A stretch of 64,000 nucleotides of DNA from Hyphomicrobiales bacterium (GCA_900472785.1 UCJH01000047.1:348-64347); one strand, 5' to 3'. Shown: positions 43,715 to 53,511, numbered from the stretch's first letter. Notes: generated by a model not told the origin, from the letters alone. A program made the numbers and translations.

Positions 43715-43920
43715 CTCGCTGCGACGTCATCGCAAGCATCAACAATCTTACAATCGTCTCGCGTACAGGCAACGATGCGGCAGCGTGCTTCTTTGCCAAG
43801 CTTAAACAATAGTGGCGCATCGCTAACGCGACGACAATCGCGCTGCCGACTTTCCTGGTTCATCAAGTTTGCAGGGATGGGCTATGGATCAAATCCGCAA
43901 TTTGTCACCACAGCCTAGCC
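43715..43920 (+). pseudogene. IS5-family (IS427-type) transposase relic B
   Basis: Homologous over about 200 bases to relic A at the left border, in the same orientation: YNRLAYRQ, then the region that normally reads RFFAKLKQWRRIATRYDK, then the rhythm of the C-terminus and the same downstream sequence (tggatcaaatccgcaatttg against tggaccaaatcgttaatttg). Stops and shifts make it non-functional. It marks the right border of the island; 43368-43714 holds no supported gene. Confidence 0.65.
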
Positions 43921-43994
43921 AGTTTTGGGCAGCAGGCTTGCGGATTGCGAAATCTGCCGTTACCCAATTATTAACAAATCCAACGGGGTGCCAC

Positions 43995-44034
43995 CCTCTT
44001 TTGCGAGAGGCGGAGCCTGGCTCCCGGTTTTTGG
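43995..44034 (+). terminator. Double hairpin with T-run at right island border
   Basis: Hairpin cctct/agagg (43995-44010) followed by ggagc/gctcc (44012-44024) and cggttttt. It has intrinsic-terminator form on the plus strand, although no intact plus-strand gene precedes it. Confidence 0.4.
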
Positions 44035-44084
44035 AGCGGAGATGACGGTGAAACATCGAAGCTCCGGATCGAGAAGGACATGAC

Positions 44085-45245
44085 GTGAGCGGACTGGAAA
44101 CGGCTATAAGACATGCGCTTGACCGCTCGGACAGGACGAGCGCGGAGACGCGTGCCCGGATCTACCAGTCGGCGCGCAATGCGCTGGAAGCCGGTCTGCG
44201 CAAGCAGGATGTGCACGACACCGACGTCATTGCCCAGCAGCGGCATCGCCTGGAATCCATCATTCATGCCATCGAGACGCAGGAGCGGGCTGCGCTGAAA
44301 GCCCAGGCCGCCGTTTCCGTGTCGCCGCCGGTGCTGCCGGACGATGCGGTGGCCGGCGATGATCGCCGCCACCCGACCCTGGACGCGGACGCGGCGGTGT
44401 CCGTCCATAGCGAGCCAGGCGAAGCGGTCCCGACATCGGGCGATCATAGCCTTGACGGGTTGCGGCCCGAGCGTTTCGACGATTCCACGCCTTCAGGTCC
44501 CGCGGTCGCGGTGCCGGTCGAAAAACTAGCCGGCAAGCGCGGCAAAGAGCGCCGCGTGGCGGTTTCCGTGCCGGGAAAGCCCAGGCGCCGGCGCGGCCGC
44601 TTCCTGTCTTTCGTCATGGTCGTCGTCACGCTGGGGGCCGCTTTCGGTGCCGCGCTCTGGTGGGCGGAGACGAGCGGGCTGTTGAAGTCGGCGGCCGAGC
44701 GTGACACCAGCGTCGCCAATCCGCCGGCGACCGTCCAGTCCGAGGATTTCGACGGTTCGCAAGGACTGACCACGCTCGGCTCTCAGTCCGGGTTCACCGG
44801 TGACTGGATCGAGGTTTTCAAACCGGCGGATACGGCCGGCATCACCCCGCGCGGCCAGGCCAAGGCCGAGCCCGTCAGCGACGAAGCCGGTCCGCGGGTC
44901 CGCATAACCTCCGCCACTGCCGATGCGGATGGCGATGTCTCGATCGCGGTTCCGGTGGCCGTGCTGGAGCAATTGTCGGGCAAGACCTCGACGGTCGCTA
45001 TTACCGTGCGCTCCGGCGCCGACAAGCCGACGCAGTTTTCCGTCGAATGCGAGTTCGCCTCGCTCGGAGACTGCGGCCGTCATCGCTTTACGGTCAATGA
45101 CGAAAAGGTCGACATGCTGTTCAAGGTAACGTTCGACCGGAGCCTCGCGCCGAGCGAGCCGGGTCGGATCCTGATCAACAGCGACGTTGCTGGAAGCGGC
45201 CAGAGCCTCAGCCTGTTCGGCATCCGCATTCTGCCCGGTCAATGA
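44085..45245 (+). CDS. Single-pass membrane protein of unknown function, 386 aa
   Basis: A conserved backbone protein by context. Residues 1-80 are helical (LETAIRHALDRSDRTSAETRARIYQSARNALEAGL), 85-165 a low-complexity linker ending in a strongly basic patch (KPRRRRGR), then one transmembrane helix at about 172-195. The outer part (about 200-386) is beta-rich, probably periplasmic, with LRITS-like and VECEFASLGDCGRHRF segments including a cysteine pair. GTG start 44085 with GAGAAGGA upstream. It precedes ppk2 and phoR; no function is evident. Confidence 0.65.
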   Translation: MSGLETAIRHALDRSDRTSAETRARIYQSARNALEAGLRKQDVHDTDVIAQQRHRLESIIHAIETQERAALKAQAAVSVSPPVLPDDAVAGDDRRHPTLDADAAVSVHSEPGEAVPTSGDHSLDGLRPERFDDSTPSGPAVAVPVEKLAGKRGKERRVAVSVPGKPRRRRGRFLSFVMVVVTLGAAFGAALWWAETSGLLKSAAERDTSVANPPATVQSEDFDGSQGLTTLGSQSGFTGDWIEVFKPADTAGITPRGQAKAEPVSDEAGPRVRITSATADADGDVSIAVPVAVLEQLSGKTSTVAITVRSGADKPTQFSVECEFASLGDCGRHRFTVNDEKVDMLFKVTFDRSLAPSEPGRILINSDVAGSGQSLSLFGIRILPGQ

Positions 45246-45272
45246 GACCGGCCGGCGGATACTGTTTGCCGG

Positions 45273-46154
45273 CTATTTGACGAAGCCGGGTCCGAACCCG
45301 AGGATCTTCGCGTCGATCTCGCCGATCGCCTCCTTATCCTTGTCGTCGTAATCGAGACTGAGGAGGATATGGCGGATGAGGTTGATCCGCAGGCGGCGCT
45401 TGTCGTTCGCCCGGATGACCGTCCAGGGCGCATGGGCCGAATGGGTCTCCTTGAGCATGCGGTCACGCTTTTCGGAGTAGTCGTCCCACTTCGTCAAGGC
45501 GGCGATATCCATCGGCGAGAGCTTCCACATTTTCAGCGGGTCGTGACGACGGTCATGAAACCGCTTGAGCTGCATCTCGCGACCGATGTTCAGCCAGAAC
45601 TTGAACAGATGGATACCGTCTTCGACGATCAGCTTCTCGAAGCGCGGCGTCTGCGTCAGGAAATGTTCGTACTGCGCCGGCTCGCAGAAGCCCATGACCG
45701 GCTCGACACCGGCGCGGTTGTACCAGGAACGGTCGAAGAGCACGAACTCGCCTGATGTCGGGAAGGTCGCCACGTAACGCTGGTAGTACCACTGGCCGCG
45801 TTCGGTTTCGGTCGGTTTCGTCAAGGCAACGATGCGCGCCGAGCGCGGGTTCATGTAGGCGGTGGTGTCATGGATCGCGCCGCCTTTTCCGGCAGCGTCC
45901 CGTCCCTCGAAAAGGGTGATCACCCGCTTGCCGGTCGCCTGCAGCCAGAACTGCACCTTTACCAGCTCGATCTGCAGTTTTTCCAGCGTGGCATCGTATT
46001 CGTCGCCGTTCAGCTTCTTTTCATAGGGATAATCGTCGGAAGCAAAGGCCTCGTCGTCGATCCATTTCGGCAGCTCCGGGTTGTCGATGTCGAATACCCG
46101 CTTCTTGCCGTCGATTTCCAACGTCACCGCGCGGCTGGCCGCCTTGTCCACCAT
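45273..46154 (-). CDS. ppk2: Polyphosphate kinase 2
   Basis: 293-residue PPK2 class I enzyme that reversibly transfers phosphate between polyphosphate and nucleoside diphosphates. Walker [10 protein letters not shown] and Walker B-like [16 protein letters not shown] are both present, as is the lid region EIQLKRF...RRHDPLK-like segment ([25 protein letters not shown]). It is divergent from phoR and next to the pst operon, which fits a role in phosphate storage during starvation. In Sinorhizobium a ppk2 gene occupies the same place. Confidence 0.93.
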   Translation of the reverse strand: MVDKAASRAVTLEIDGKKRVFDIDNPELPKWIDDEAFASDDYPYEKKLNGDEYDATLEKLQIELVKVQFWLQATGKRVITLFEGRDAAGKGGAIHDTTAYMNPRSARIVALTKPTETERGQWYYQRYVATFPTSGEFVLFDRSWYNRAGVEPVMGFCEPAQYEHFLTQTPRFEKLIVEDGIHLFKFWLNIGREMQLKRFHDRRHDPLKMWKLSPMDIAALTKWDDYSEKRDRMLKETHSAHAPWTVIRANDKRRLRINLIRHILLSLDYDDKDKEAIGEIDAKILGFGPGFVK

Positions 46155-46329
46155 GATGCTCTCCCTGACGCGGGCGACGTGTCGTCTGCCGCCTGCCGAT
46201 TTACCGGGAGCAGGCCATAATTACATTGCGAATTCAAGCACGCCGTGAAAATCATGTCATGAATGGCCTCTATCACTGGCGGATGCGGCAAGGCTGCGCT
46301 TGGTATCACCTGCAGGAAAAGGACCGGAC

Positions 46330-47577
46330 TTGAACGAGGAAAATGCATTCTGGCCGGTGCTGACGGCGCGGGTTTCGGCAGAGAAGTGGATCCTGATCCT
46401 GTCCGCCCTGATCGCCATCGTGCTGATCGCGTCCGGGATGCATCCTGGCATCGTCTTCCTGTTCTGGCTGGTTCTGGCTGCGGCGCTGCTCAGCCGGTCC
46501 GTGGCCGCGGCGCCGCCGAGCGTTCCCGTCATGCAGGCCAGCGCTGCCGGCGGCGATCAGCTGGATACGCTGGTGATCGTGCTGAATGCACTGGACATGC
46601 CCGTGCTTGTCGTCGCGGCCGATGAAACCGTGCTTCTGCAGAACCTTGCCGCGGAAAAAGCTTTCGGAACCATCCCGCAAAACACCTATCTGGCAGCGCG
46701 TGTCCGCTCGCCCGGCATTCTCGACATGGTGCGCGAAACCATTTCCACCGGAAAGATCAACCAGATCGAGCATTCCGAGCGGCTGCCGTCCGAGGCCGTC
46801 TATATCGTCCGTGTCGCGCCGGCCGAGATTTCCATCGATGGCGGCAGGCAACTTTATATCCTGTCCTATCGCGATATTTCGCAAGCCCGCCGCATCGACC
46901 GGATGCGCTCGGATTTCGTCGCCAATGCCAGCCACGAGCTGCGCACCCCGCTCGCTTCGTTGCGCGGCTTCATCGAGACATTGCAGGGACCGGCCCGCAA
47001 CGACGTCAAGGCGCATGAGAAGTTCTTAGGCATCATGCACGAACAGGCGACGCGCATGAGCCGTCTTGTCGACGATCTGCTGTCGCTGTCGCGGCTCGAG
47101 TTGAAGTCGCATATCGCGCCGGACGAAAAGGTCGATCTGGCACCGCTTCTGGGGCATGTCATCGATTCGCTTTCACCGCTGGCACAGGATGTCGATGTCA
47201 CGATCGCGCTTGATGTTCCTGATGCGCCCGTCTTCGTTCACGGCGACCGTGACGAACTGATCGAGGTGTTCGAGAACCTGATCGAGAATGCCTGCAAATA
47301 CGGCCAGGAAGGCAAGAAAGTGGAAGTGACCCTCTCCGGAGGAGACGAGGGCAGCCCGGTCGAGGTTGCCGTGCGCGATTTCGGTCCCGGCATCCCCACG
47401 GAACACGTGCCGCGCATCACCGAGCGTTTCTATCGGGTCAATGTCGAGGCCAGCCGGTCGAAAAAAGGCACCGGTCTGGGGCTTGCGATCGTCAAGCATA
47501 TCCTGACCCGGCACCGGGCCAGAATGATCGTTCAGTCGGAACTCGGCAAGGGTACGCTGTTTACGGTACGGTTCTGA
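46330..47577 (+). CDS. phoR: Phosphate regulon sensor histidine kinase
   Basis: 415 residues. Two N-terminal helices (WILILSALIAIVLIASGMHPGIVFLFWLVLAAALL) anchor it in the inner membrane; a PAS domain follows (VLNALDMPVLVVAADETVLLQNLAAEKAFG). The HisKA box FVANASHELRTPLASLRG has the phosphorylated H202, and the ATPase carries NLIENACKYG, DFGPGIP and GTGLGLAIVKHIL. It phosphorylates PhoB under phosphate limitation, with PstSCAB-PhoU as sensor. I chose TTG 46330; a TTG at 46300 gives ten more residues. Confidence 0.93.
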   Translation: MNEENAFWPVLTARVSAEKWILILSALIAIVLIASGMHPGIVFLFWLVLAAALLSRSVAAAPPSVPVMQASAAGGDQLDTLVIVLNALDMPVLVVAADETVLLQNLAAEKAFGTIPQNTYLAARVRSPGILDMVRETISTGKINQIEHSERLPSEAVYIVRVAPAEISIDGGRQLYILSYRDISQARRIDRMRSDFVANASHELRTPLASLRGFIETLQGPARNDVKAHEKFLGIMHEQATRMSRLVDDLLSLSRLELKSHIAPDEKVDLAPLLGHVIDSLSPLAQDVDVTIALDVPDAPVFVHGDRDELIEVFENLIENACKYGQEGKKVEVTLSGGDEGSPVEVAVRDFGPGIPTEHVPRITERFYRVNVEASRSKKGTGLGLAIVKHILTRHRARMIVQSELGKGTLFTVRF

Positions 47578-47637
47578 CACAAAAGTTGCGCAATTTTCGT
47601 CAGTTTTTTATATTGTCTTTTAAAATCAGATGCTTGG

Positions 47638-47670
47638 CTTGTCACAAATGTTTCGTGAAAGTGACATAAA
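47638..47670 (+). promoter_or_regulatory. Candidate Pho box upstream of pstS
   Basis: TTGTCAC-AAAT-GTTTCGT followed by GTGACATAAA, about 105-135 bases before the pstS start. The first half matches the PhoB-box unit (CTGTCAT type, with an AAAT spacer); the second half is degenerate, but GTCAC/GTGAC also form an inverted pair. Position fits PhoB control of pstS. Confidence 0.5.
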
Positions 47671-47772
47671 AGGTATGGGCATCGGGGGCTAGTTAGAGGC
47701 AGCCGATCAAGACGGCCAAAGCGAGCGCGATCAAAACGCGCACCCACACCAGCCCATTCCGGGAGAATTCTG

Positions 47773-48807
47773 ATGAAAGCTCTGAAACTCACTGTTGCAG
47801 CCTTGGTTGCCTCCGTCGCCTTCGCAGGCGCGGCTGCCGCTCGCGACCAGATCCAGGTCGCCGGCTCTTCGACCGTTCTGCCTTATGCCAAGATCGTTGC
47901 TGAAACCTTCGGCGAAACCTTCCCCGACTTCAAGACCCCGGTCGTTGAATCCGGCGGCACCGGTGCCGGCCTGAAGGAATTCTGCAAGGGCGTTGGCCCG
48001 GACACGATCGACATCGCGAACGCATCGCGCAAGATCAAGGACAGCGAGCTGGAAACCTGCAAGGCAGCCGGCGTCACCGAAGTCCAGGAAGTCAAGATCG
48101 GCTACGACGGCATCGTCTTCGCAACCGACGCAGGCAATGCTGACCTGAAGCTCGTTCCGAAGGATCTGTACCTCGCGCTCGCCGCTGAAGTCGTCGTCGA
48201 CGGCAAGCTCGTCGCCAACCCCTACAAGAAGTGGTCGGAAGTCAACAAGGACCTTCCGGACGTCGAAATCGCCGCCTACATCCCGGGCGAAAAGCACGGC
48301 ACCCGCGAAGTCTTCGACGAGAAGATGCTTTCCCACGGCTGCAAGGATGCCGGCGCTGCAGAAGCCATCAAGGCTCTGATCACCGACGAGAAGGAAGCTG
48401 CCAAGAAGTGCATCGCAGTCCGCAAGGACGGCCTGGCCATCGACATCGACGGTGACTACACGGAAACGCTTGCCCGCATCGCTTCCAACAAGAACGGCAT
48501 CGGCGTCTTCGGCCTGTCCTTCTTTGAAAACAATGCCGACAAGCTGAAGGTCGCCACCGTCAACGGCGTCGTACCGTCGACCGAAACGATCGCTTCCGGC
48601 GAATATCCGGTTTCCCGCCCGCTGTTCTTCTACGTCAAGAAGGCACATCTCGGCGTTATCCCGGGCCTCAAGGAATATGTCGAATTCTTCCTCGACGACC
48701 AGATGGTCGGCCCCGACAGCCCGCTGGCTGCCTATGGTCTGGTTCCGGCTCCGGATGCTGAGCGCGAAGCCGACCGCAAGGCCTTCACCGACGGCAACAT
48801 GCTCTAA
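47773..48807 (+). CDS. pstS: Phosphate ABC transporter substrate-binding protein
   Basis: 344 residues with a Sec signal peptide (MKALKLTVAALVASVAFAGAAAA, cleavage near residue 23). The mature start DQIQVAGSSTVLPYAKIVAETFGE, ESGGTGAGLKEFCKGVG, and EKHGTREVFDEKML carry the phosphate-binding Ser, Gly and Arg/Asp contacts of PstS. It binds inorganic phosphate in the periplasm for PstCAB. ATG 47773 has GGGAG upstream. Codon use is strongly biased, as expected of a highly expressed gene. Confidence 0.96.
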   Translation: MKALKLTVAALVASVAFAGAAAARDQIQVAGSSTVLPYAKIVAETFGETFPDFKTPVVESGGTGAGLKEFCKGVGPDTIDIANASRKIKDSELETCKAAGVTEVQEVKIGYDGIVFATDAGNADLKLVPKDLYLALAAEVVVDGKLVANPYKKWSEVNKDLPDVEIAAYIPGEKHGTREVFDEKMLSHGCKDAGAAEAIKALITDEKEAAKKCIAVRKDGLAIDIDGDYTETLARIASNKNGIGVFGLSFFENNADKLKVATVNGVVPSTETIASGEYPVSRPLFFYVKKAHLGVIPGLKEYVEFFLDDQMVGPDSPLAAYGLVPAPDAEREADRKAFTDGNML

Positions 48808-48822
48808 TCGAAGAGCGGAAAA

Positions 48823-48847
48823 CGGCACGGCAGCTTCTGCCGTGCCG
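48823..48847 (+). terminator. 11-bp perfect hairpin between pstS and pstC
   Basis: cggcacggcag and ctgccgtgccg around a 3-base loop, 16 bases after the pstS stop, with no T-run. It probably stabilises the pstS transcript or partly stops transcription, so that pstS is made in excess over pstCAB. Confidence 0.6.
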
Positions 48848-48934
48848 AACCTCCCGTGTACGGATTTGCCGGCTTTCAATGGCGGCTTTCAATGAATGAC
48901 AAGGCCAGTCATTGAGAGGCTGGGGGACATATCG

Positions 48935-50419
48935 ATGAGCACCTCAATTATTCTTTTGATCATTTTGATCGTCGGACTGGCGGCTTATTTCAGCGGGCGC
49001 GCCCGCGCGATGGCAAGCTCGAACGGCAAGCTTTCCGCCTTGCATTCCCTTCCCGGATATCACGGCGTCTACGTCGCCATATGGTCGGTTCTGCCGGCCG
49101 CGGTCGTCCTCGCCGTCTGGCTGATCGCCAGTCCCTTTTTTGTCGAAAGCGCTCTCCGCGCCTCCTTGCCGCAGGAAGTGACCAGCCAGGGTGCCGCCAC
49201 GACCGAGCTGACGCTCGGCCAGGTGATGTCGGTTGCCAACGGTTTGAAGCTCCTGAACACGGACGAACTGGCGGCAGTCACGAATGGTTCCGTCAATCTG
49301 CGTGATGCGCTGGGCGCCAAGGGCGTGCCGCTTGCCGGCGACGGCGAACTGTACATGGTCAAGGCCGCGCAGGACTACAACACCATGAAGGAAAACAGCC
49401 GCTGGGCCATGAGCGCAGTGGTGCTGGTCATCGCGATCGCCGGTGCGGTCTTTGCGCTTCGCGGCATCTCGGCTCCCTTCCGGGCCAGAAATCGCGTCGA
49501 ACGGGTCATGCTCGGCGCGCTGCTGGTGGCTTCCTCCATCGCCATCCTGACGACCGTCGGCATCATCGGCTCGATGCTGTCGGAGGCGCTGCGCTTCTTC
49601 AACTCGGTTTCGCCGAGCACCTTCTTCTTCGGCACCGTCTGGGATCCGCGCTTCTCCGCGGCCGGCAGCGGCGGCACGGAAGGTCAGTTCGGCCTGCTGC
49701 CGCTTCTGGCTGGCACGCTCTACATCGCCTTCGTCGCCATGCTCTTTGCGGTGCCCGTCGGTCTTTTCGCGGCGATCTACATGTCGGAATATGCAAAGCC
49801 GGTGGTTCGCGGCATTGCCAAGCCGCTGCTTGAAATTCTCGCCGGCATCCCGACCATCGTCTACGGCTTCTTCGCGCTGATCACGGTCGGACCGTTCCTG
49901 CGCGACATCTCTGCGCAGCTGAACGGCCTGGTGACGGGAAATTACGTCAACTTCATCCAGGCGCAGAGCGTTCTGACCGCAGGCATCGTTATGGGCATCA
50001 TGCTGATCCCGTTCGTGTCCTCGCTGTCCGACGATATCATCACCCAGGTGCCCCGATCGCTGCGCGACGGTTCGCTCGGGCTTGGCGCCACGCGATCGGA
50101 AACGATCAAGAAGGTCGTGCTTCCCGCCGCTCTTCCCGGCATCGTCGGCGCGCTTCTGCTCACGGCCTCGCGTGCCGTCGGCGAAACCATGATCGTCGTG
50201 CTGGCAGCCGGTGTTGCGGCCCGCATGCAGCTCAATCCCTTCGAGGCGATGACGACCGTGACGGTCAAGATCGTCAACCAGCTGACAGGCGACCTTGAGT
50301 TCAATTCGCCTCAGACGCTGGTCGCCTTCGCGCTTGGCATCACCCTGTTTGCCATCACGCTCTGCCTCAACATCTATGCGCTCTACATCGTGCGCAAATA
50401 TCGGGAACAGTACGAATGA
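48935..50419 (+). CDS. pstC: Phosphate ABC transporter permease PstC
   Basis: 494 residues, longer than E. coli PstC because of an N-terminal extension with two extra helices and a periplasmic loop (about residues 1-190), as usual in rhizobia. The permease core has EGQFGLLPLLAGTLYIAFVAMLFAVPVGLFAAIYMSEYA and the EAA-type loop SLRDGSLGLGATRSETIKKVVLPAALPGIVGA. It forms the inner-membrane channel with PstA. ATG 48935 has GGGGGA at good spacing; the longer frame from 48896 lacks one. It overlaps pstA by 4 bases. Confidence 0.94.
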   Translation: MSTSIILLIILIVGLAAYFSGRARAMASSNGKLSALHSLPGYHGVYVAIWSVLPAAVVLAVWLIASPFFVESALRASLPQEVTSQGAATTELTLGQVMSVANGLKLLNTDELAAVTNGSVNLRDALGAKGVPLAGDGELYMVKAAQDYNTMKENSRWAMSAVVLVIAIAGAVFALRGISAPFRARNRVERVMLGALLVASSIAILTTVGIIGSMLSEALRFFNSVSPSTFFFGTVWDPRFSAAGSGGTEGQFGLLPLLAGTLYIAFVAMLFAVPVGLFAAIYMSEYAKPVVRGIAKPLLEILAGIPTIVYGFFALITVGPFLRDISAQLNGLVTGNYVNFIQAQSVLTAGIVMGIMLIPFVSSLSDDIITQVPRSLRDGSLGLGATRSETIKKVVLPAALPGIVGALLLTASRAVGETMIVVLAAGVAARMQLNPFEAMTTVTVKIVNQLTGDLEFNSPQTLVAFALGITLFAITLCLNIYALYIVRKYREQYE

Positions 50420-51738
50420 CCGACATGACCTCTTCCGTACAGTCCGCCTATGTGCGCCCGGCCCAGGCAAGACGCGATATCGGCATCAAGCGCCGCTACG
50501 CTGCGGAGCGCCGCTTCAGGGCCTATGGCGTCGCCGCCATCCTGACGGGTCTCTTCTTCCTGTTCCTTCTGCTGTGGACCGTGGTTTCGAACGGATACAC
50601 CGCCTTCCAGCAGACCGCGATCACGCTGCCGATCGAATTTTCGGAAAAGATCATTGATCCGAAAAACGAACGTGCGGACAATCCGGCCAAGCTGATGACG
50701 GCCAACTATCCGCTTCTCGTGCGGGATGCGCTTGTCAAGGCGCTGGCCATCGACCCGTCGAACCGCGCCTTGGTCAAGCAGGCGACCGACATGGTTTCGG
50801 CGAGCGCACGCACCCAGCTTCGCGATATCGTCATTGCCAATCCGGCGGTCATCGGCACCACCGTGGACGTCGCATTGCTTGCCGAAGGCAATATCGACAG
50901 CGCCAACAAGGGTCAGATCGACCTCAAGGTCGCCGAGGCCAACCGCAAGGTGAAGGACCAGCAGCTTGCCTGGATGAAGACGCTGACGGAAACCGGCGCC
51001 ATGGCCAAGCAGTTCAACACCGGCCTGTTCACCTACGGTGCCTCGAGCCGTCCGGAAGCGGCCGGTATCGGCGTCGCCGCGCTCGGCTCGCTCTATATGA
51101 TGCTGATCGTTCTGGCGCTTGCTTTGCCGATCGGTGTCTGCGCATCGATCTATCTGGAAGAGTTCGCGCCGAAGAACCGGCTGACCGATCTGATCGAGGT
51201 CAACATCAACAACCTCGCCGCGGTTCCGTCCATCGTCTACGGTCTGCTCGGTCTGTCGGTGTTCATCAACTTTGCCGGCATGCCCCGCTCGGCGGCGCTG
51301 GTCGGCGGCCTCGTACTGACCCTGATGACGCTTCCGACGATCATCATCGCCACCCGTGCGGCGCTGAAGGCCGTGCCGCCGTCGATCCGCTCGGCCGCCC
51401 TTGGCCTTGGCGCATCGAAGATGCAGACGATCTTCCACCATGTCCTGCCGCTGGCCATGCCGGGCGTCCTGACGGGTACGATCATCGGCCTTGCGCATGC
51501 GCTCGGCGAAACGGCACCTCTGCTGCTCATCGGCATGGTCGCCTTCGTCGTCGACTTCCCCGGTTCCCCCATGGAACCGTCCACGGCGCTGCCGGTCCAG
51601 ATCTACATGTGGGCCAACGAAGCCGAACGTGCATTTGTCGAACGGACCTCGGGTGCGATCATGGTTCTCCTGATCTTCCTCGTCGTCATGAACCTTGGCG
51701 CAATCCTGTTGCGGCGTCGCTTTGAGCGTCGCTGGTAG
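50416..51738 (+). CDS. pstA: Phosphate ABC transporter permease PstA
   Basis: 440 residues. After a cytoplasmic N-terminus and a first helix (AAILTGLFFLFLLLWTVVSNGY) comes a long periplasmic insertion, then the permease core with GIGVAALGSLYMMLIVLALALPIGVCASIYLEEFAP and the EAA loop SIRSAALGLGASKMQTIFHHVLPLAMPGVLTGT. It pairs with PstC in the inner membrane. ATG overlaps the pstC stop (ATGA), so both are translated together; pstB follows after 12 bases. Confidence 0.95.
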   Translation: MTDMTSSVQSAYVRPAQARRDIGIKRRYAAERRFRAYGVAAILTGLFFLFLLLWTVVSNGYTAFQQTAITLPIEFSEKIIDPKNERADNPAKLMTANYPLLVRDALVKALAIDPSNRALVKQATDMVSASARTQLRDIVIANPAVIGTTVDVALLAEGNIDSANKGQIDLKVAEANRKVKDQQLAWMKTLTETGAMAKQFNTGLFTYGASSRPEAAGIGVAALGSLYMMLIVLALALPIGVCASIYLEEFAPKNRLTDLIEVNINNLAAVPSIVYGLLGLSVFINFAGMPRSAALVGGLVLTLMTLPTIIIATRAALKAVPPSIRSAALGLGASKMQTIFHHVLPLAMPGVLTGTIIGLAHALGETAPLLLIGMVAFVVDFPGSPMEPSTALPVQIYMWANEAERAFVERTSGAIMVLLIFLVVMNLGAILLRRRFERRW

Positions 51739-51750
51739 TGAGGTAAGAAC

Positions 51751-52566
51751 ATGAACATGATGTCAGAAGCAGCAGTCGAAAAGGCGCTCGATCAGAAGAT
51801 GAATACCGCTCCCTACAAGATGACTGGTAAGGATGTTTCGGTCTATTACGGCGAAAAGCGCGCGCTTTTCGATGTGAACCTGAATGTCCGCGAGAATACG
51901 GTCACGGCACTCATCGGCCCGTCGGGCTGCGGCAAGTCGACCTTCCTGCGTTGCCTCAACCGCATGAACGACACGATCGACAGCTGCCGGGTCACCGGCA
52001 AGATCGTGCTCGATGAAGGCGATATCTACGATCCGTCGATCGACGTGGTCGAACTGCGCGCCCGGGTGGGCATGGTCTTCCAGAAGCCGAACCCCTTCCC
52101 GAAGTCGATCTATGAAAACGTCACCTACGGCCCGAAGATCCACGGTCTGGCGCGCACCAAGGCCGAGTTCGACCAGATCGTCGAACACAGCCTGCAGAAG
52201 GCCGGCCTCTGGAACGAGGTCAAGGACCGCCTGCACGAATCCGGCACCGGCCTGTCCGGCGGCCAGCAGCAGCGCCTGTGCATCGCCCGTGCGGTTGCCG
52301 TCAGCCCGGAAGTCATCCTGATGGACGAGCCGTGCTCGGCGCTGGACCCGATCGCGACCGCCAAGGTCGAGGAACTGATCCACGAACTGCGCGCCAACTA
52401 TACGATCGTTATCGTCACGCACTCGATGCAGCAGGCGGCCCGCGTCTCGCAGCGCACCGCCATGTTCCACCTCGGCAATCTCGTCGAGGAAAACGATACC
52501 GACAAGATGTTCACCAACCCGGACGACCAGCGCACGCAGGATTACATCATGGGCCGCTTCGGTTGA
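51751..52566 (+). CDS. pstB: Phosphate ABC transporter ATP-binding protein
   Basis: 271-residue ABC ATPase. Walker [10 protein letters not shown] (residues 56-64), Q-loop [18 protein letters not shown], signature [14 protein letters not shown], Walker [14 protein letters not shown] and the switch histidine in VTHSMQQA. It powers PstCA and takes part in phosphate signalling with PhoU and PhoR. The [10 protein letters not shown] sequence is specific for PstB. Confidence 0.97.
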   Translation: MNMMSEAAVEKALDQKMNTAPYKMTGKDVSVYYGEKRALFDVNLNVRENTVTALIGPSGCGKSTFLRCLNRMNDTIDSCRVTGKIVLDEGDIYDPSIDVVELRARVGMVFQKPNPFPKSIYENVTYGPKIHGLARTKAEFDQIVEHSLQKAGLWNEVKDRLHESGTGLSGGQQQRLCIARAVAVSPEVILMDEPCSALDPIATAKVEELIHELRANYTIVIVTHSMQQAARVSQRTAMFHLGNLVEENDTDKMFTNPDDQRTQDYIMGRFG

Positions 52567-52623
52567 TCCGGCCCCTGAACTTTCGAAAGTGTTGATCCGG
52601 TTGCGGACGTAAGGAAAACAGAC

Positions 52624-53337
52624 ATGTCCTCCACGCACATCTATTCCGTCTATGACGAAGAGCTGAAATATCTGACGCGCCGCATCTCCGAGATGGGCGG
52701 CATTGCCGAGCAGATGGTTGCGGATTCCGTCCGCGCGCTCGTCAATGCGGATCTCGCCCTGGCGCAGAAGGTCATCTCCGAGGATGCGATCCTCGACGAT
52801 GCCGAACGCCAGATTAACGAGAAGGCCATCGTCACCATCGCCAAGCGTCAGCCGATGGCTGCCGACCTGCGCGAAATCATGGGCTCGATCCGCATCGCCG
52901 CCGATCTCGAGCGTGTCGGCGATCTCGGCAAGAACAATGCCAAGCGCGTCATTGCGATTTCCGGTTCCGGTATCCCGCGGCAACTCGCCCGCGGCCTGGA
53001 GCATCTGGCCGAACTGGCTCTGATGCAGCTAAAGGACGTTCTTGACGTCTATGCATCCCGGTCGCCGGAAAAGGCCAATACCATTCGCGAGCGCGACGGC
53101 GAGATCGATGCGATCTACACCTCGTTGTTCCGCGAACTCCTGACCTACATGATGGAAGATCCGCGCAACATCACCCCGTGCACGCATCTTCTGTTCTGCG
53201 CCAAGAACATCGAGCGCATCGGCGATCACGCGACCAACATCGCCGAGACGATCTACTACATGGCGACCGGCGCACAGATCCTGGGCGAGCGCCCGAAGGA
53301 AGACAACACCGCCAGCCTCGGGGCTGCAAGCGAGTAA
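52624..53337 (+). CDS. phoU: Phosphate transport/signalling regulator PhoU
   Basis: 237 residues, all-helical, two PhoU repeats. Both have the metal-binding E/DxxxD pattern: DAERQINEKAIVTIAKRQPMAADLREIMGSIRIAADLERVGDLGKN and DPRNITPCTHLLFCAKNIERIGDHATNIAETIYYMATG. PhoU damps PhoR signalling and Pst transport when phosphate is plentiful. It follows pstB after 57 bases in the same operon. Confidence 0.97.
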   Translation: MSSTHIYSVYDEELKYLTRRISEMGGIAEQMVADSVRALVNADLALAQKVISEDAILDDAERQINEKAIVTIAKRQPMAADLREIMGSIRIAADLERVGDLGKNNAKRVIAISGSGIPRQLARGLEHLAELALMQLKDVLDVYASRSPEKANTIRERDGEIDAIYTSLFRELLTYMMEDPRNITPCTHLLFCAKNIERIGDHATNIAETIYYMATGAQILGERPKEDNTASLGAASE

Positions 53338-53418
53338 TGTCGCAATATCGGAGCGCGCGGCAGGTGTCGCGTGCTTCCGGACGGGCACGGAACATGTGCG
53401 CTTCCGACAAGAAATTAT

Positions 53419-53434
53419 GTAAGTAAGTTCTTAC
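53419..53434. promoter_or_regulatory. Inverted repeat gtaag-N6-cttac upstream of phoB
   Basis: A short dyad in the 174-base gap between phoU and phoB. It could be part of a separate phoB promoter; no clear -35/-10 pair is visible beside it. Confidence 0.25.
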
Positions 53435-53511
53435 GTTTGAGTTGCGCGAACCACGGTGCAGGCTCCCCGGAGTCTGCTGCCTCGTGCAATGCGTGAAGGA
53501 GTTTCTGACGC

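Noticed and set aside
48944-50470. 508-codon minus-strand frame over pstC
   Set aside because: Antisense of pstC; strongly Arg/Asp/Glu-rich and without domain features.
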